Of a stretch of DNA of 64,000 nucleotides, positions 55,727 to 64,000 are shown one piece after another; positions within the stretch are counted from its first letter, which is position 1; the number at the start of each line of letters is the position of its first letter. The DNA is from Aquibium sp. A9E412. GTDB taxonomy: Bacteria; Pseudomonadota; Alphaproteobacteria; Rhizobiales; Rhizobiaceae. The notes below the pieces were generated by a model. It was not told the origin of the DNA. It was given only the letters and a program-made list of their open reading frames with translations, and did no database searches. The position numbers were made by a program, and so were the translations under genes. The stretch lies in the NCBI RefSeq assembly GCF_030398335.1, contig NZ_JAOAOP010000015.1, forward strand, positions 1 to 64,000. The letters are read 5' to 3'.

Positions 55727-57127
55727 ATGGCCGGCAGCAAGGACTATGTGGTCGCCGACATCGGACTGGCGGCCTGGGGCCGCAAGGAAATCGAGATCGC
55801 CGAAACGGAGATGCCGGGCCTGATGGCCTGCCGCGACGAGTTCGGCAAGGCCAAGCCGCTCGCCGGCGCGCGCATCACCGGCTCGCTGCACATGACGATC
55901 CAGACCGCCGTGCTGATCGAGACGCTGAAGGCGCTCGGCGCGGAGGTGCGCTGGGCCTCGTGCAACATCTTCTCGACGCAGGACCACGCCGCGGCGGCGA
56001 TCGCCGAGACCGGCACGCCGGTGTTCGCCGTCAAGGGCGAGACGCTGGAGGAGTACTGGACCTACACCGACAGCATCTTCCAGTGGCCGGACGGCGAGCC
56101 GTCCAACATGATCCTCGACGACGGCGGCGACGCCACCATGTACATCCTGCTCGGCGCCCGCGCCGAGGCCGGCGAGGACGTGCTGTCCAACCCCGGCAGC
56201 GAGGAGGAGGAGGTCCTGTTCGCGCAGATCCGCAAGCGCATGGCCGCCACGCCCGGCTTCTTCGCCCGCCAGCGCGACGCCATCAAGGGCGTCACCGAGG
56301 AGACGACGACCGGCGTCAACCGGCTCTACCAGCTCCAGAAGAAGGGGCTGCTGCCGTTCCCGGCGATCAACGTCAACGATTCGGTCACCAAGTCGAAGTT
56401 CGACAACAAGTACGGCTGCAAGGAATCGCTGGTCGACGGCATCCGCCGCGCCACCGACGTGATGATGGCCGGCAAGGTGGCGGTGGTGTGCGGCTACGGC
56501 GACGTCGGCAAGGGCTCGGCGCAGTCGCTGCAGGGCGCCGGCGCGCGCGTCAAGGTCACCGAGGTCGACCCGATCTGCGCCCTGCAGGCGGCGATGGACG
56601 GCTTCGAGGTGGTCACCCTCGAGGAGGCCGCGCCGAGCGCCGACATCATCATCACCGCGACCGGCAACAAGGACGTGGTGACGCTCGATCACATGCGCCA
56701 GATGAAGGACATGGCGATCCTCGGCAACATCGGCCACTTCGACAACGAGATCCAGGTCGCCGCGCTGCGCAACCTGAAATGGACCAACGTCAAGCCGCAG
56801 GTCGACCTGGTCGAGTTTCCCGACGGCAAGCGCATGATCCTCTTGTCGGAGGGCCGCCTGCTCAATCTCGGCAACGCGACCGGCCATCCGAGCTTCGTCA
56901 TGTCGGCCTCCTTCACCAACCAGGTGCTGGCGCAGATCGAGCTCTATGCGCGCGGCGCCGACTACGAGAACAAGGTCTACGTGCTGCCCAAGCATCTCGA
57001 CGAGAAGGTCGCCCGCCTGCACCTCGGCAAGCTGGGCGTCAACCTGACCGAGCTGTCGGACGAGCAGGCCTCCTATATCGGCGTGTCGCAGCAGGGACCG
57101 TTCAAGCCCGAGCACTACAGGTACTGA
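55727..57127 (+). CDS. ahcY: Adenosylhomocysteinase
   Basis: Hydrolyses S-adenosylhomocysteine to homocysteine and adenosine, relieving inhibition of methyltransferases. The 466-aa length includes the insert typical of bacterial/plant-type enzymes. Motifs are [30 protein letters not shown], the NAD-binding [13 protein letters not shown] and the C-terminal [18 protein letters not shown] precedes the ATG. A strong terminator follows. Confidence 0.98.
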   Translation: MAGSKDYVVADIGLAAWGRKEIEIAETEMPGLMACRDEFGKAKPLAGARITGSLHMTIQTAVLIETLKALGAEVRWASCNIFSTQDHAAAAIAETGTPVFAVKGETLEEYWTYTDSIFQWPDGEPSNMILDDGGDATMYILLGARAEAGEDVLSNPGSEEEEVLFAQIRKRMAATPGFFARQRDAIKGVTEETTTGVNRLYQLQKKGLLPFPAINVNDSVTKSKFDNKYGCKESLVDGIRRATDVMMAGKVAVVCGYGDVGKGSAQSLQGAGARVKVTEVDPICALQAAMDGFEVVTLEEAAPSADIIITATGNKDVVTLDHMRQMKDMAILGNIGHFDNEIQVAALRNLKWTNVKPQVDLVEFPDGKRMILLSEGRLLNLGNATGHPSFVMSASFTNQVLAQIELYARGADYENKVYVLPKHLDEKVARLHLGKLGVNLTELSDEQASYIGVSQQGPFKPEHYRY

Positions 57128-57156
57128 TCCTTCGCGATCGAACCACAAGATATGGC

Positions 57157-57193
57157 GGCCGGGGGCTTGACAATCGCCCCCGGCCTTCTTTTT
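57157..57193 (+). terminator. Intrinsic terminator after ahcY
   Basis: A 10-bp perfect GC-rich stem (57157-57166 with 57176-57185), nine-base loop and TTCTTTTT. It separates ahcY from the kinase gene downstream. Confidence 0.93.
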
Positions 57194-57375
57194 GCCGCGG
57201 CGCCCGCTTCACGCCGATTCGGCGAGCAGGTACAGTGGAGTGATTCGCGTCGTCGCCGGTTTTCGGGGTCCGGCGGTGTGCCGCGGCGCGGGTGGGCGGT
57301 CTTGATGATCACGCGGCGGAGAGGGACAAGACATGCCAGGGTTGGACCCGCGGGGCGGCGGGATGGAGCGAGCCC

Positions 57376-59838
57376 GTGCATGAGGCGAGACCGGCACGGC
57401 CCCTGAGGGCGTGGGCGCTCGCAACCACGCTGCTGTGGCCGGCGAACGCCTGGTCGCAGTCGACGGAGACGGGCGCCGGCCTGTCGGTCGGAACGCTCGA
57501 GGTGATCCAGCTTTCCATCTTCGCCGGCGTCATGGGCGCCGCCCTCCTGTCGGCCATCTGGCTGATCCGCGAGCGCGCCCGCACCGCCGCACAGAACCAC
57601 GCGCTGCGCGAGCGCATCGCCGAGCTGTCCGGCGCGCTGCAGCGCTCCGACGCGCTGCTCAACCTGAACGACCAGCGCGTCGTGCTGTGGGAGCGCGACA
57701 GCCGCAAGCCGGCCGTCGTCGGCACGCTGCCCGGCGACAGCGGCGCGCCCGACGAGCGCGGCGCCTTCCTCGCCTTCGGCCGCTGGCTGACGCCGGCCTC
57801 GGCCTTCGCGCTGGAGCGCGCCGCCGCCGCGCTGCGCGAGCGCGGCGAGGCCTTCGACCTGGTGGTCGAGACGTCGCGCGGCGGCCCTATCGAGGTGCAC
57901 GGCCGCAAGAGCGCGCTGCACACCGCCATCCGCTTCGTCGCCCCGGCCGAGAGCCGCCGCGAGCTCGCCCGGCTGCGGCTCGAGGCGCAGCGCCTGCGCG
58001 CCGAGCACGACAGCCTGCTGGGGCTCGCCGAGGCACTCGCCATGCCGGTCTGGGTGCGCGACGGCGAGGGCCGCCTGGCCTGGGCCAACCGCGCCTTCGC
58101 CGAGGCGGCCGAGGCCGGCGCGCCGGGCACCGCCGTCAGCGAGGGCCGCGAGCTCCTGACCACCGCCGCGCGCAGCGAGATCGCCCGCGTGCACGCCGCC
58201 GAGGCGGTGTTCCGGCAGACCCTGTCGGCGGTGGTCGGCGGCGAGCGGCGCATGTACGCGGTCACCGACGTCGCCCACGCCGGCGGCTCGGCCGGCATCG
58301 CCGTCGACGTCAGCGAGATCGAGGCGATCCGCCGCGAGCACCAGGACACCGTGCGCAGCCACGCCGACACGCTCGACCAGCTCAACACCGCGGTCGCCAT
58401 CTTCGACGCCGAGGCCAAGCTGCGCTTCTTCAACCAGGCCTTCCAGAAGCTGTGGGACTTCGAGACCGGCTTCCTGGAATCGAGCCCCGACAACGCGCTG
58501 CTGCTCGACCGGCTGCGCAGCGAGGGCAAGCTCGCCGAGCAGCCGGAGTGGCGCCGCTGGACCGAGGCCGTGCTGTCGGCCTACCGCTCGATGGACTCGC
58601 AGGAGCACTGGTGGCACCTGCCCGACGGCCGCACGATCCGCGTCGTCGCCACGCCGCAGCCCAAGGGCGGCGTCACCTGGGTGTTCGAGGACCTGACCGA
58701 GAAGATCGACCTGGAAAGCCGCTACAACGCGGCACGGCGCGTGCAGGGCGAGACGCTCGACAACCTGGCCGAAGGGGTCGCGGTGTTCGGCCCGGACGGC
58801 CGGCTGCGGCTGTCCAACCCCGCCTTCCGCTCGCTGTGGGGCCTGCCGGCCGAGGCCACCGCGCCCGAGGCGCACATCGCCACGGTGCGCGCGGCCTGCG
58901 ACGCGCTGGCCAAGGACGGCCCGTGGAGCGAGTTCGTCGCCGTCGTCACCGGCTTCGACGACGAGCGCCGCGACCGGCACGGCCAGACCGAGCTCGTCAA
59001 CGGCACGATCCTGAGCTACGCCCTCATCCACCTGCCCAACGGCCAGGTGATGATGACCTTCGTCGACGTCACCGACACCGTCAACGTCGAGCGCGCGCTC
59101 AAGGACAAGAACGAGGCGCTGCAGAAGGCCGACCAGCTCAAGAACGACTTCGTGCAGCACGTCTCCTACGAGCTGCGCTCGCCGCTGACCAACATCATCG
59201 GCTTCACCGAGCTGCTGACGCTGGAGACCACCGGGCCGCTCAACCCGCGCCAGCGCGACTATGTCGACCACATCTCCTCCTCGTCGGCCGTGCTGCTGAC
59301 GATCGTCAACGACATCCTCGACCTGGCGACCGTCGACGCCGGCATCATGCAGCTCGACATCGGCGAGGTGCGGCTCGGCAACGTGGTGCAGTCGGCCGCC
59401 GATCTGGTCGCCGAGCGGCTGCGCGAGCACGACATCCGCCTGGCGCTCGACATCGACCCGCCCGGCGCGGTGTTCCATGCCGACGAGCACCGGGTGCGCC
59501 AGATCCTGTTCAACCTGCTGAGCAACGCGGCCAACTACGCGCCGGAGGGCAGCACCGTCACGCTGACGGCGCGCGGCGCGGACGCCTGGGCCGAGTTCCG
59601 CGTGCACGACGACGGGCCGGGCATCGCGCCGGACGTGCTCGACTCGATCTTCAAGCGCTTCGAGCCGCGCGCCGGCGGCGGCCGCCGGCGCGGCGCCGGC
59701 CTCGGCCTGTCGATCGTCAAGAGCTTCGTCGAGCTGCACGGCGGCAGCGTCGACATCGAGACCGGCGAGGGCCGCGGCACCTCGGTGATCTGCCGCTTCC
59801 CGCTGGTTCCCGCCGGCATGCGGGTCGCGGCGGAGTAG
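57376..59838 (+). CDS. divL: DivL-like PAS sensor kinase with Tyr at the H-box
   Basis: An 820-aa protein with an N-terminal hydrophobic/signal segment and a membrane helix (about 40-63), then about three PAS-like domains (about 210-570). The kinase core follows. The H-box reads FVQHVSYELRSPLTNIIGF, so the usual phospho-His (SHELR) is Tyr598, the hallmark of Caulobacter DivL. The ATPase domain is intact: LFNLLSNAANYAPEG, HDDGPGIAPDV and GAGLGLSIVKSF. The GTG start at 57376 has GGAG 8 bp upstream. DivL acts with DivK and CckA to control CtrA in the cell cycle; the same role here is inferred. Two GANTC sites lie in its upstream region. Confidence 0.85.
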   Translation: MHEARPARPLRAWALATTLLWPANAWSQSTETGAGLSVGTLEVIQLSIFAGVMGAALLSAIWLIRERARTAAQNHALRERIAELSGALQRSDALLNLNDQRVVLWERDSRKPAVVGTLPGDSGAPDERGAFLAFGRWLTPASAFALERAAAALRERGEAFDLVVETSRGGPIEVHGRKSALHTAIRFVAPAESRRELARLRLEAQRLRAEHDSLLGLAEALAMPVWVRDGEGRLAWANRAFAEAAEAGAPGTAVSEGRELLTTAARSEIARVHAAEAVFRQTLSAVVGGERRMYAVTDVAHAGGSAGIAVDVSEIEAIRREHQDTVRSHADTLDQLNTAVAIFDAEAKLRFFNQAFQKLWDFETGFLESSPDNALLLDRLRSEGKLAEQPEWRRWTEAVLSAYRSMDSQEHWWHLPDGRTIRVVATPQPKGGVTWVFEDLTEKIDLESRYNAARRVQGETLDNLAEGVAVFGPDGRLRLSNPAFRSLWGLPAEATAPEAHIATVRAACDALAKDGPWSEFVAVVTGFDDERRDRHGQTELVNGTILSYALIHLPNGQVMMTFVDVTDTVNVERALKDKNEALQKADQLKNDFVQHVSYELRSPLTNIIGFTELLTLETTGPLNPRQRDYVDHISSSSAVLLTIVNDILDLATVDAGIMQLDIGEVRLGNVVQSAADLVAERLREHDIRLALDIDPPGAVFHADEHRVRQILFNLLSNAANYAPEGSTVTLTARGADAWAEFRVHDDGPGIAPDVLDSIFKRFEPRAGGGRRRGAGLGLSIVKSFVELHGGSVDIETGEGRGTSVICRFPLVPAGMRVAAE

Positions 59839-59843
59839 CCGCC

Positions 59844-61358
59844 GTGGCGCCGGGCCGGATCGAGCGGCCGCTTGCCGGCGAGGCCGACACGCTGATCTTC
59901 GGCCAGGACCTGGCGCGCGCGCTGCGCCGCGGCGACCGGGTCGGGCTGGCCGGCGACCTCGGCGCCGGCAAGACGACGCTCGCCCGCGCCGTCATCCGCA
60001 CGCTCGCCGACGATGCCGGCCTCGAGGTGCCGAGCCCCACCTTCACCCTGGTGCAGGCCTATGACGAGACGCGCATTCCGGTGCGCCATTTCGACCTCTA
60101 CCGGCTCGCCGCGCCCGAGGAGATCGAGGAGCTCGGCCTGGCCGAGGCGGCCGGCGCCACGCTCGACCTCGTCGAATGGCCCGAACGCGCCGGCGTGGAC
60201 TGGCCGGGCGACGCGCTCATGGTGCGGCTCGAGCAGGCCGGCGCCGGCCGCCGCGCAGTCGTCACCGGCCCCGACGAGGCGCTGGCCCGCGTCGCCCGCT
60301 CGCTCGCCATCCGCGACTTCCTGGCCGCCGCCGGCCACGCCGAAGCCACGCGCCGGCCGCTCGCCGGCGACGCCTCGCCGCGCGCCTACGAGACGGTGCA
60401 TGGCGGCGACGGCATCGCGCGCGTGCTGATGGACGCGCCGGCCCGGCGCGACGAGCCGCCGGTGCGCGGCGGCCGGCCCTACAGCGCCGTCGCCCGCATC
60501 GCCGGCTCGGTGCATGCCTTCGTCGCCGTCGACCGGCTGCTGCGTGCGGCGGGCTTCGCCGCGCCGCGCATCGACGCGGCCGACCTCGACCAGGGCCTGC
60601 TTCTGACCGAGCATCTGGGCAGCGAACCGGTCGTCGACGCCGCCGGCCGGCCGATCGCGGCGCGCTACCTGGCCGCCGCCGAGCTGCTCGCCGCGTTGCA
60701 CGCCCGGCCTTGGCCGCGCACGGTCGACCTCGACGGCGCCGCCTACCGCATCCCCGACTACGACCGCGCCGCGCTGGCCATCGAGACGGAGCTGTTTCTC
60801 GACTGGTACGTGCCGTTCGCCACCGGCCGGGCGGCGGACGAGGCGATGCGCGCGACCTTCGCGCGGCTGTGGCAGGCGCTGTTCGAGCGCCTCGAGAGCC
60901 ACGAGCGCAGCCTGGTGCTGCGCGACTTCCACTCGCCCAACCTGATCTGGCGCGGCGACCGGAGCGGTCACGACCGGCTCGGCCTGATCGACTTCCAGGA
61001 CGCCGTCATCGGCCCGGCCGCCTACGATCTCGCCTCGCTGGCGCTCGATGCGCGCGTCACCGTGCCGGCGGCGCTCGAAAGCGCCGTCCTCGCGCGCTAC
61101 CGCGCGGCGCGCGGGCCGGGCCTCGACGCCGCCGCGCACGGCGAGGCCTATGCGATCGCCGCCGCGCAGCGCAACACCAAGCTGCTCGGCATCTTCGTGC
61201 GGCTCGACCGGCGCGACGGCAAGCCGGCCTATCTCGCCCACCTGCCGCGCATCCGCGCCTATCTCGCGCGCGCGCTCGCCCACCCGGCGCTCGCCGCGCT
61301 CGCCGCCTTCTATGCCGAGGCGGGCGTGCTCGATCCGACGACGGAGGACGGGGCGTGA
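59844..61358 (+). CDS. TsaE fused to an AmgK-like aminoglycoside-phosphotransferase-fold kinase
   Basis: One 504-aa reading frame with two domains. Residues 1 to ~150 are the TsaE ATPase of t6A tRNA modification (Walker A GDLGAGKTT at 37-45, PSPTFTLVQAY, HFDLYRL). Residues ~165-500 are a phosphotransferase-fold kinase (GDASPRAYETV, catalytic Asp361 in LRDFHSPNLIW, Asp383 in LIDFQDAVIG) like AmgK, the anomeric MurNAc/GlcNAc kinase. The GTG at 59844 lies 5 bp after the divL stop. The downstream nucleotidyltransferase overlaps it (GTGA) and supports the AmgK-MurU cell-wall-recycling assignment. Confidence 0.9.
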   Translation: MAPGRIERPLAGEADTLIFGQDLARALRRGDRVGLAGDLGAGKTTLARAVIRTLADDAGLEVPSPTFTLVQAYDETRIPVRHFDLYRLAAPEEIEELGLAEAAGATLDLVEWPERAGVDWPGDALMVRLEQAGAGRRAVVTGPDEALARVARSLAIRDFLAAAGHAEATRRPLAGDASPRAYETVHGGDGIARVLMDAPARRDEPPVRGGRPYSAVARIAGSVHAFVAVDRLLRAAGFAAPRIDAADLDQGLLLTEHLGSEPVVDAAGRPIAARYLAAAELLAALHARPWPRTVDLDGAAYRIPDYDRAALAIETELFLDWYVPFATGRAADEAMRATFARLWQALFERLESHERSLVLRDFHSPNLIWRGDRSGHDRLGLIDFQDAVIGPAAYDLASLALDARVTVPAALESAVLARYRAARGPGLDAAAHGEAYAIAAAQRNTKLLGIFVRLDRRDGKPAYLAHLPRIRAYLARALAHPALAALAAFYAEAGVLDPTTEDGA

Positions 61359-62083
61359 GCGGCACCGTGCCGCGCCGGGCGATGGTGCTCGCCGCCGGGC
61401 TCGGCACCCGCATGCGGCCGATCACCGAGCGGCTGCCGAAGCCGCTGGTGCCCGTCGCCGGCCGGCCGCTGATCGACTGGGGCCTCGACGCGCTGGCCGC
61501 GGCCGGCGTCGAGGAGGCGGTAATCAACGTGCACCACCTGGCCGACCGGCTCGTCGCCCATCTGGCGACGCGGACGCGGCCGCGCATCGCGATTTCCGAC
61601 GAGCGCGCGCGGCTGCTCGATTCGGCCGGCGGCATCGTCAAGGCGCTGCCGCTGCTCGGCGACCGGCCGTTCCTGCTCGTCAACGCCGACACCTTCTGGA
61701 TCGACGCCCCCGGCACGGCCAATCTCGAACGTCTGGCGCTTGCCTGGCGCGCCGGGCGGATGGATAGTCTGCTGATGCTCGCGACGCTCGACCAGGCGAC
61801 CGGCCACGGCACGAAGACCGACTTCGTGGCCGACGGCGACGGCCGGCTGCGCCGCACCGCGCCCGGCGAGACCGGCCTCGTCTATGCCGGCGCGGCGATC
61901 GTCGATCCGCGCGTCTTCGCCGGCGCGGCGGCCGAGCCGCACTCGCTCAACCTGTATTTCGACCGCGCCATCGCCGCCGGCCGGCTCTACGGCATGCCGC
62001 TCGCCGGCGCCTGGATCACCGTCGGCACGCCCGAGGCGATCGCCGCCGCCGAGGCGGCGGTGGCACGCGCCGGCACCGCATGA
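61355..62083 (+). CDS. murU: Nucleotidyltransferase, MurU-like (MurNAc-1-P uridylyltransferase)
   Basis: A 242-aa sugar-1-phosphate nucleotidyltransferase. The NTP-binding signature is MVLAAGLGTRMRPITERLPKPLVPV at the start (two parts), with LLVNADTFW and HSLNLYFDRAI later. Pairing with AmgK indicates UDP-MurNAc synthesis from recycled MurNAc, bypassing de novo MurA. GTG start overlaps the kinase stop; the stop overlaps the addB ATG. Confidence 0.85.
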   Translation: MSGTVPRRAMVLAAGLGTRMRPITERLPKPLVPVAGRPLIDWGLDALAAAGVEEAVINVHHLADRLVAHLATRTRPRIAISDERARLLDSAGGIVKALPLLGDRPFLLVNADTFWIDAPGTANLERLALAWRAGRMDSLLMLATLDQATGHGTKTDFVADGDGRLRRTAPGETGLVYAGAAIVDPRVFAGAAAEPHSLNLYFDRAIAAGRLYGMPLAGAWITVGTPEAIAAAEAAVARAGTA

Positions 62084-64000
62084 GCGGCCGCCCGGCGCCG
62101 CGTGTGCTGTCGGTGCCACCCGGCGCGCCCTTCCTGCCGACGCTGGCCGAGGCCTTCATGACGGGTGCGCTGGTGCCCGCCTTCCGCTTCGACGGCGACC
62201 CGCTGGCGATGGCCGACGCCACCATCTACGTGCCGACGCGGCGCGCCGCGCGCGAGCTCCGCAGCGTGTTCGTCGAGCGCGCCGGCGGCCGCGCGGCGGT
62301 CCTGCCGCGCATCCGCCCGCTCGGCGAGTTCGACGAGGACGCCGCCGCCTTCGAGCCGGAGGGCGCCGACGTGCTCGACCTGGCGCCGCCGATCGCCGCG
62401 CAGGAGCGCATCCTGATGCTGGCGCCGCTGGTCCAGGCGTGGAAGCGCCGCGTGCCGGCGCATGTCGCCGCGCTCTACGAGGAGGGCGTGGTGGTGCCGG
62501 CCTCGGCGGCCGACGCCATCTGGCTGGCGCGCGATCTCGCCGCGCTGATCGACGAGGTGGAGACGGAGGGCAGCGACTGGTCGAAACTGTCCGGCCTGGT
62601 CGCCGACGACCTGGCCGGCTGGTGGCAGGTGACGCTCGACTTCCTGCGCATCGTCACCGCCGCCTGGCCGGCGGCGCTGGCCGAGCGCGGCCGCTCCAAC
62701 CCGGCCGCGCACCGCAACGCGCTGATCCTGGCGGAAGCCGAGCGGCTGCGCCGCAACCCGCCGCCCGGCCCCGTCGTCGCCGCCGGCTCGACCGGCTCGA
62801 TCCCGGCAACCGCGACGCTGCTGGCCGCCGTCGCGCGGCTCGACAAGGGCGCCGTCGTGCTGCCCGGCCTCGACGGCGAGCTCGACGAGCGCGCCTGGGC
62901 GGCGATCGGCGCGGCGGAAGATCCGGCCGGCTTCGGCCATCCCCAGTTCGGCCTCAAGACGCTGCTCGCCGCGCTCGGTGTCGCGCGCTCGGAGGTGCCG
63001 CAGATCGGCGCGCGGCCGCCGGCCCGCGCCGCCCGCGCGCGGCTCGTCGGCGAGGCGCTGCGCCCGGCCGAGACGACCGACGACTGGGCCGAGCGCCGGC
63101 CGCTGGCCGAGACGGCGGTGGCGGCCGGCGCGCTCGACGGCGTCGCGCTGGTCGAGGCGGCCAACGAGCGCGAGGAGGCGCTGGCGATCGCCGTGGCGCT
63201 GCGCCGCGCCATCGCCGCCGAGGGCGCCAGCGCCGCCCTGGTGACGCCCGACCGCGCGCTCGCCCGCCGGGTGGCGGCCGAGCTCGGCCGCTTCGGCATC
63301 GAGGCCGACGATTCGGGCGGCCGGCCGCTCGCCCAGGGGCTCGGCGCCGGGCTCATGCGGCTGCTGCTGGAAGCGGTGTTCCGGCCCGGCGACCCGGTCG
63401 CCGCCATCGGCCTGCTCAAGCATCCGCTGCTGCGCCTCGGCCGGCCGGCCGAGACCGTGCGGCGCGCCGCCGGCGCGGTCGAGCTGGTGGCGCTGCGCGG
63501 CGGCACCGGCCGGCCCGACGCCGCCGACCTCGCGCCGCTGCTGGAAAGCCGGCTCGCCGCGCTGGCCGCCGGCCGCCGGCCGCCCTGGTTTGAGCGGCTC
63601 ACCGCCGCCACCCTCGCCGAGGCGCGCGCGCTGGTCGCGGCGCTGACCGGAGCGCTCGCGCCGCTCGCTGCGCTGCGCGCGCAGGAAAGCGTCGATCTCG
63701 CCGCCATCCTGCGCGTCACCGTCGAGACGCTGGAGGCGCTCGCCGCGACACCGGACGGCCGCCGCGCCGGGCTCTACGAGGGCGATTTCGGCGAGGCGCT
63801 GGCCGGCTTCCTGCGCGGCCTGGTCGACTGCCGCACGCCGCTCGCCTTCCGGCCGGCCGAATGGCCCGACATCCTCGCCGCGCTGATCGCCGGTGAGACG
63901 GTCAAGCCGCCGGTCGGCGCCGACCCGCGCATCGCCATCTGGGGCACGCTCGAGGCGCGGCTGCAGAGCGTCGACACGCTGGTGCTCGGCGGCCTCAACG
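62080..64000 (+). CDS. addB: Double-strand break repair protein AddB (5' part)
   Basis: The gene runs off the window end; 640 codons are present of the ~1000 usual. The N terminus VLSVPPGAPFLPTLAEAFM, IYVPTRRAARELRSVF and IRPLGEFDED, and later VVAAGSTGSIPATATLL and LVTPDRALARRVAAEL, match the alphaproteobacterial AddB family. AddB works with AddA as helicase-nuclease for recombination repair; addA is expected next. It is translationally coupled to murU (ATGA). Confidence 0.92.
   Translation, partial: MSGRPAPRVLSVPPGAPFLPTLAEAFMTGALVPAFRFDGDPLAMADATIYVPTRRAARELRSVFVERAGGRAAVLPRIRPLGEFDEDAAAFEPEGADVLDLAPPIAAQERILMLAPLVQAWKRRVPAHVAALYEEGVVVPASAADAIWLARDLAALIDEVETEGSDWSKLSGLVADDLAGWWQVTLDFLRIVTAAWPAALAERGRSNPAAHRNALILAEAERLRRNPPPGPVVAAGSTGSIPATATLLAAVARLDKGAVVLPGLDGELDERAWAAIGAAEDPAGFGHPQFGLKTLLAALGVARSEVPQIGARPPARAARARLVGEALRPAETTDDWAERRPLAETAVAAGALDGVALVEAANEREEALAIAVALRRAIAAEGASAALVTPDRALARRVAAELGRFGIEADDSGGRPLAQGLGAGLMRLLLEAVFRPGDPVAAIGLLKHPLLRLGRPAETVRRAAGAVELVALRGGTGRPDAADLAPLLESRLAALAAGRRPPWFERLTAATLAEARALVAALTGALAPLAALRAQESVDLAAILRVTVETLEALAATPDGRRAGLYEGDFGEALAGFLRGLVDCRTPLAFRPAEWPDILAALIAGETVKPPVGADPRIAIWGTLEARLQSVDTLVLGGLN

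Noticed and set aside
57411-59843. Upstream in-frame extension of the TsaE-AmgK gene through divL
   Set aside because: It is the out-of-frame reading of divL; the TsaE domain begins right at the GTG at 59844.

Overview
The window is about 64 kb of very GC-rich (roughly 70%) bacterial chromosome with dense, mostly housekeeping genes. It contains no insertion sequence, prophage, CRISPR array or rRNA operon that I can see. The gene content points to an alphaproteobacterium of the order Hyphomicrobiales (Rhizobiales). Evidence for this includes a ChvG/ChvI two-component pair divergent from pckA and followed by hprK, an EIIA-Man protein, HPr and ahcY. It also includes a class II (CP4-like) aroA followed by cmk and rpsA, a TIGR02300 acidic protein, a DivL-like kinase and a rhizobial-type lnt/xre/metK order. 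The species cannot be named from sequence alone.

Layout. 1-5.7 kb (minus): translation/transcription operon rimP-nusA-ylxR-infB with a terminator-bearing leader. 5.7-17.2 kb (minus): a flavin reductase, trmB, metK (own promoter), an XRE regulator, then a long RNA/membrane maintenance run tsaB-rimI-plsC-miaB-phoH-ybeY-corC-lnt. 17.3-23.9 kb (minus): malate synthase G, a hydantoinase/oxoprolinase-like protein, two exported proteins of unknown role and a HhH DNA-glycosylase-like protein. 24-29.7 kb (minus): dtd, lepA, a cyanide-insensitive-type bd oxidase (two subunits), tRNA-Ala(GGC) and the TIGR02300 protein. 29.8-35.2 kb (plus): aroA-cmk-rpsA ending in a strong terminator, then an MFS transporter. 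35.2-37.1 kb (minus): slyX, a thioesterase and an iron-type alcohol dehydrogenase. 37.2-46 kb: a nucleoside module, with ABC importer ATPase and two permeases, cdd, punA and deoA on plus, a periplasmic-type aspartic protease, then upp and add on minus. 46-48.4 kb (plus): ubiE-ubiB. 48.5-51.3 kb (minus): alkB, arfB, pckA. 51.6-64 kb (plus): chvI-chvG-hprK, manX-type EIIA and HPr, ahcY, a DivL-like tyrosine pseudo-kinase, a TsaE-AmgK fusion, murU and the start of addB (cut by the window edge).

How it fits together. The nucleoside module should import nucleosides, deaminate cytidine and adenosine, phosphorolyse purine and pyrimidine nucleosides, and salvage uracil. The ChvGI/HprK/EIIA/HPr block is a regulatory (not sugar-transporting) PTS beside gluconeogenic pckA. 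MetK and AhcY bracket the SAM cycle, and ahcY carries a clean operator-like dyad. TsaB, RimI, TsaE, MiaB, TrmB, Dtd and ArfB form a broad tRNA/ribosome quality set.

No wholly new system was found. The best leads are the DivL-like kinase with Tyr at the phospho-acceptor position, the TsaE-AmgK fusion next to MurU, and several operator- or attenuator-like intergenic structures (rimP leader, metK leader, ahcY, manX, pckA/chvI).
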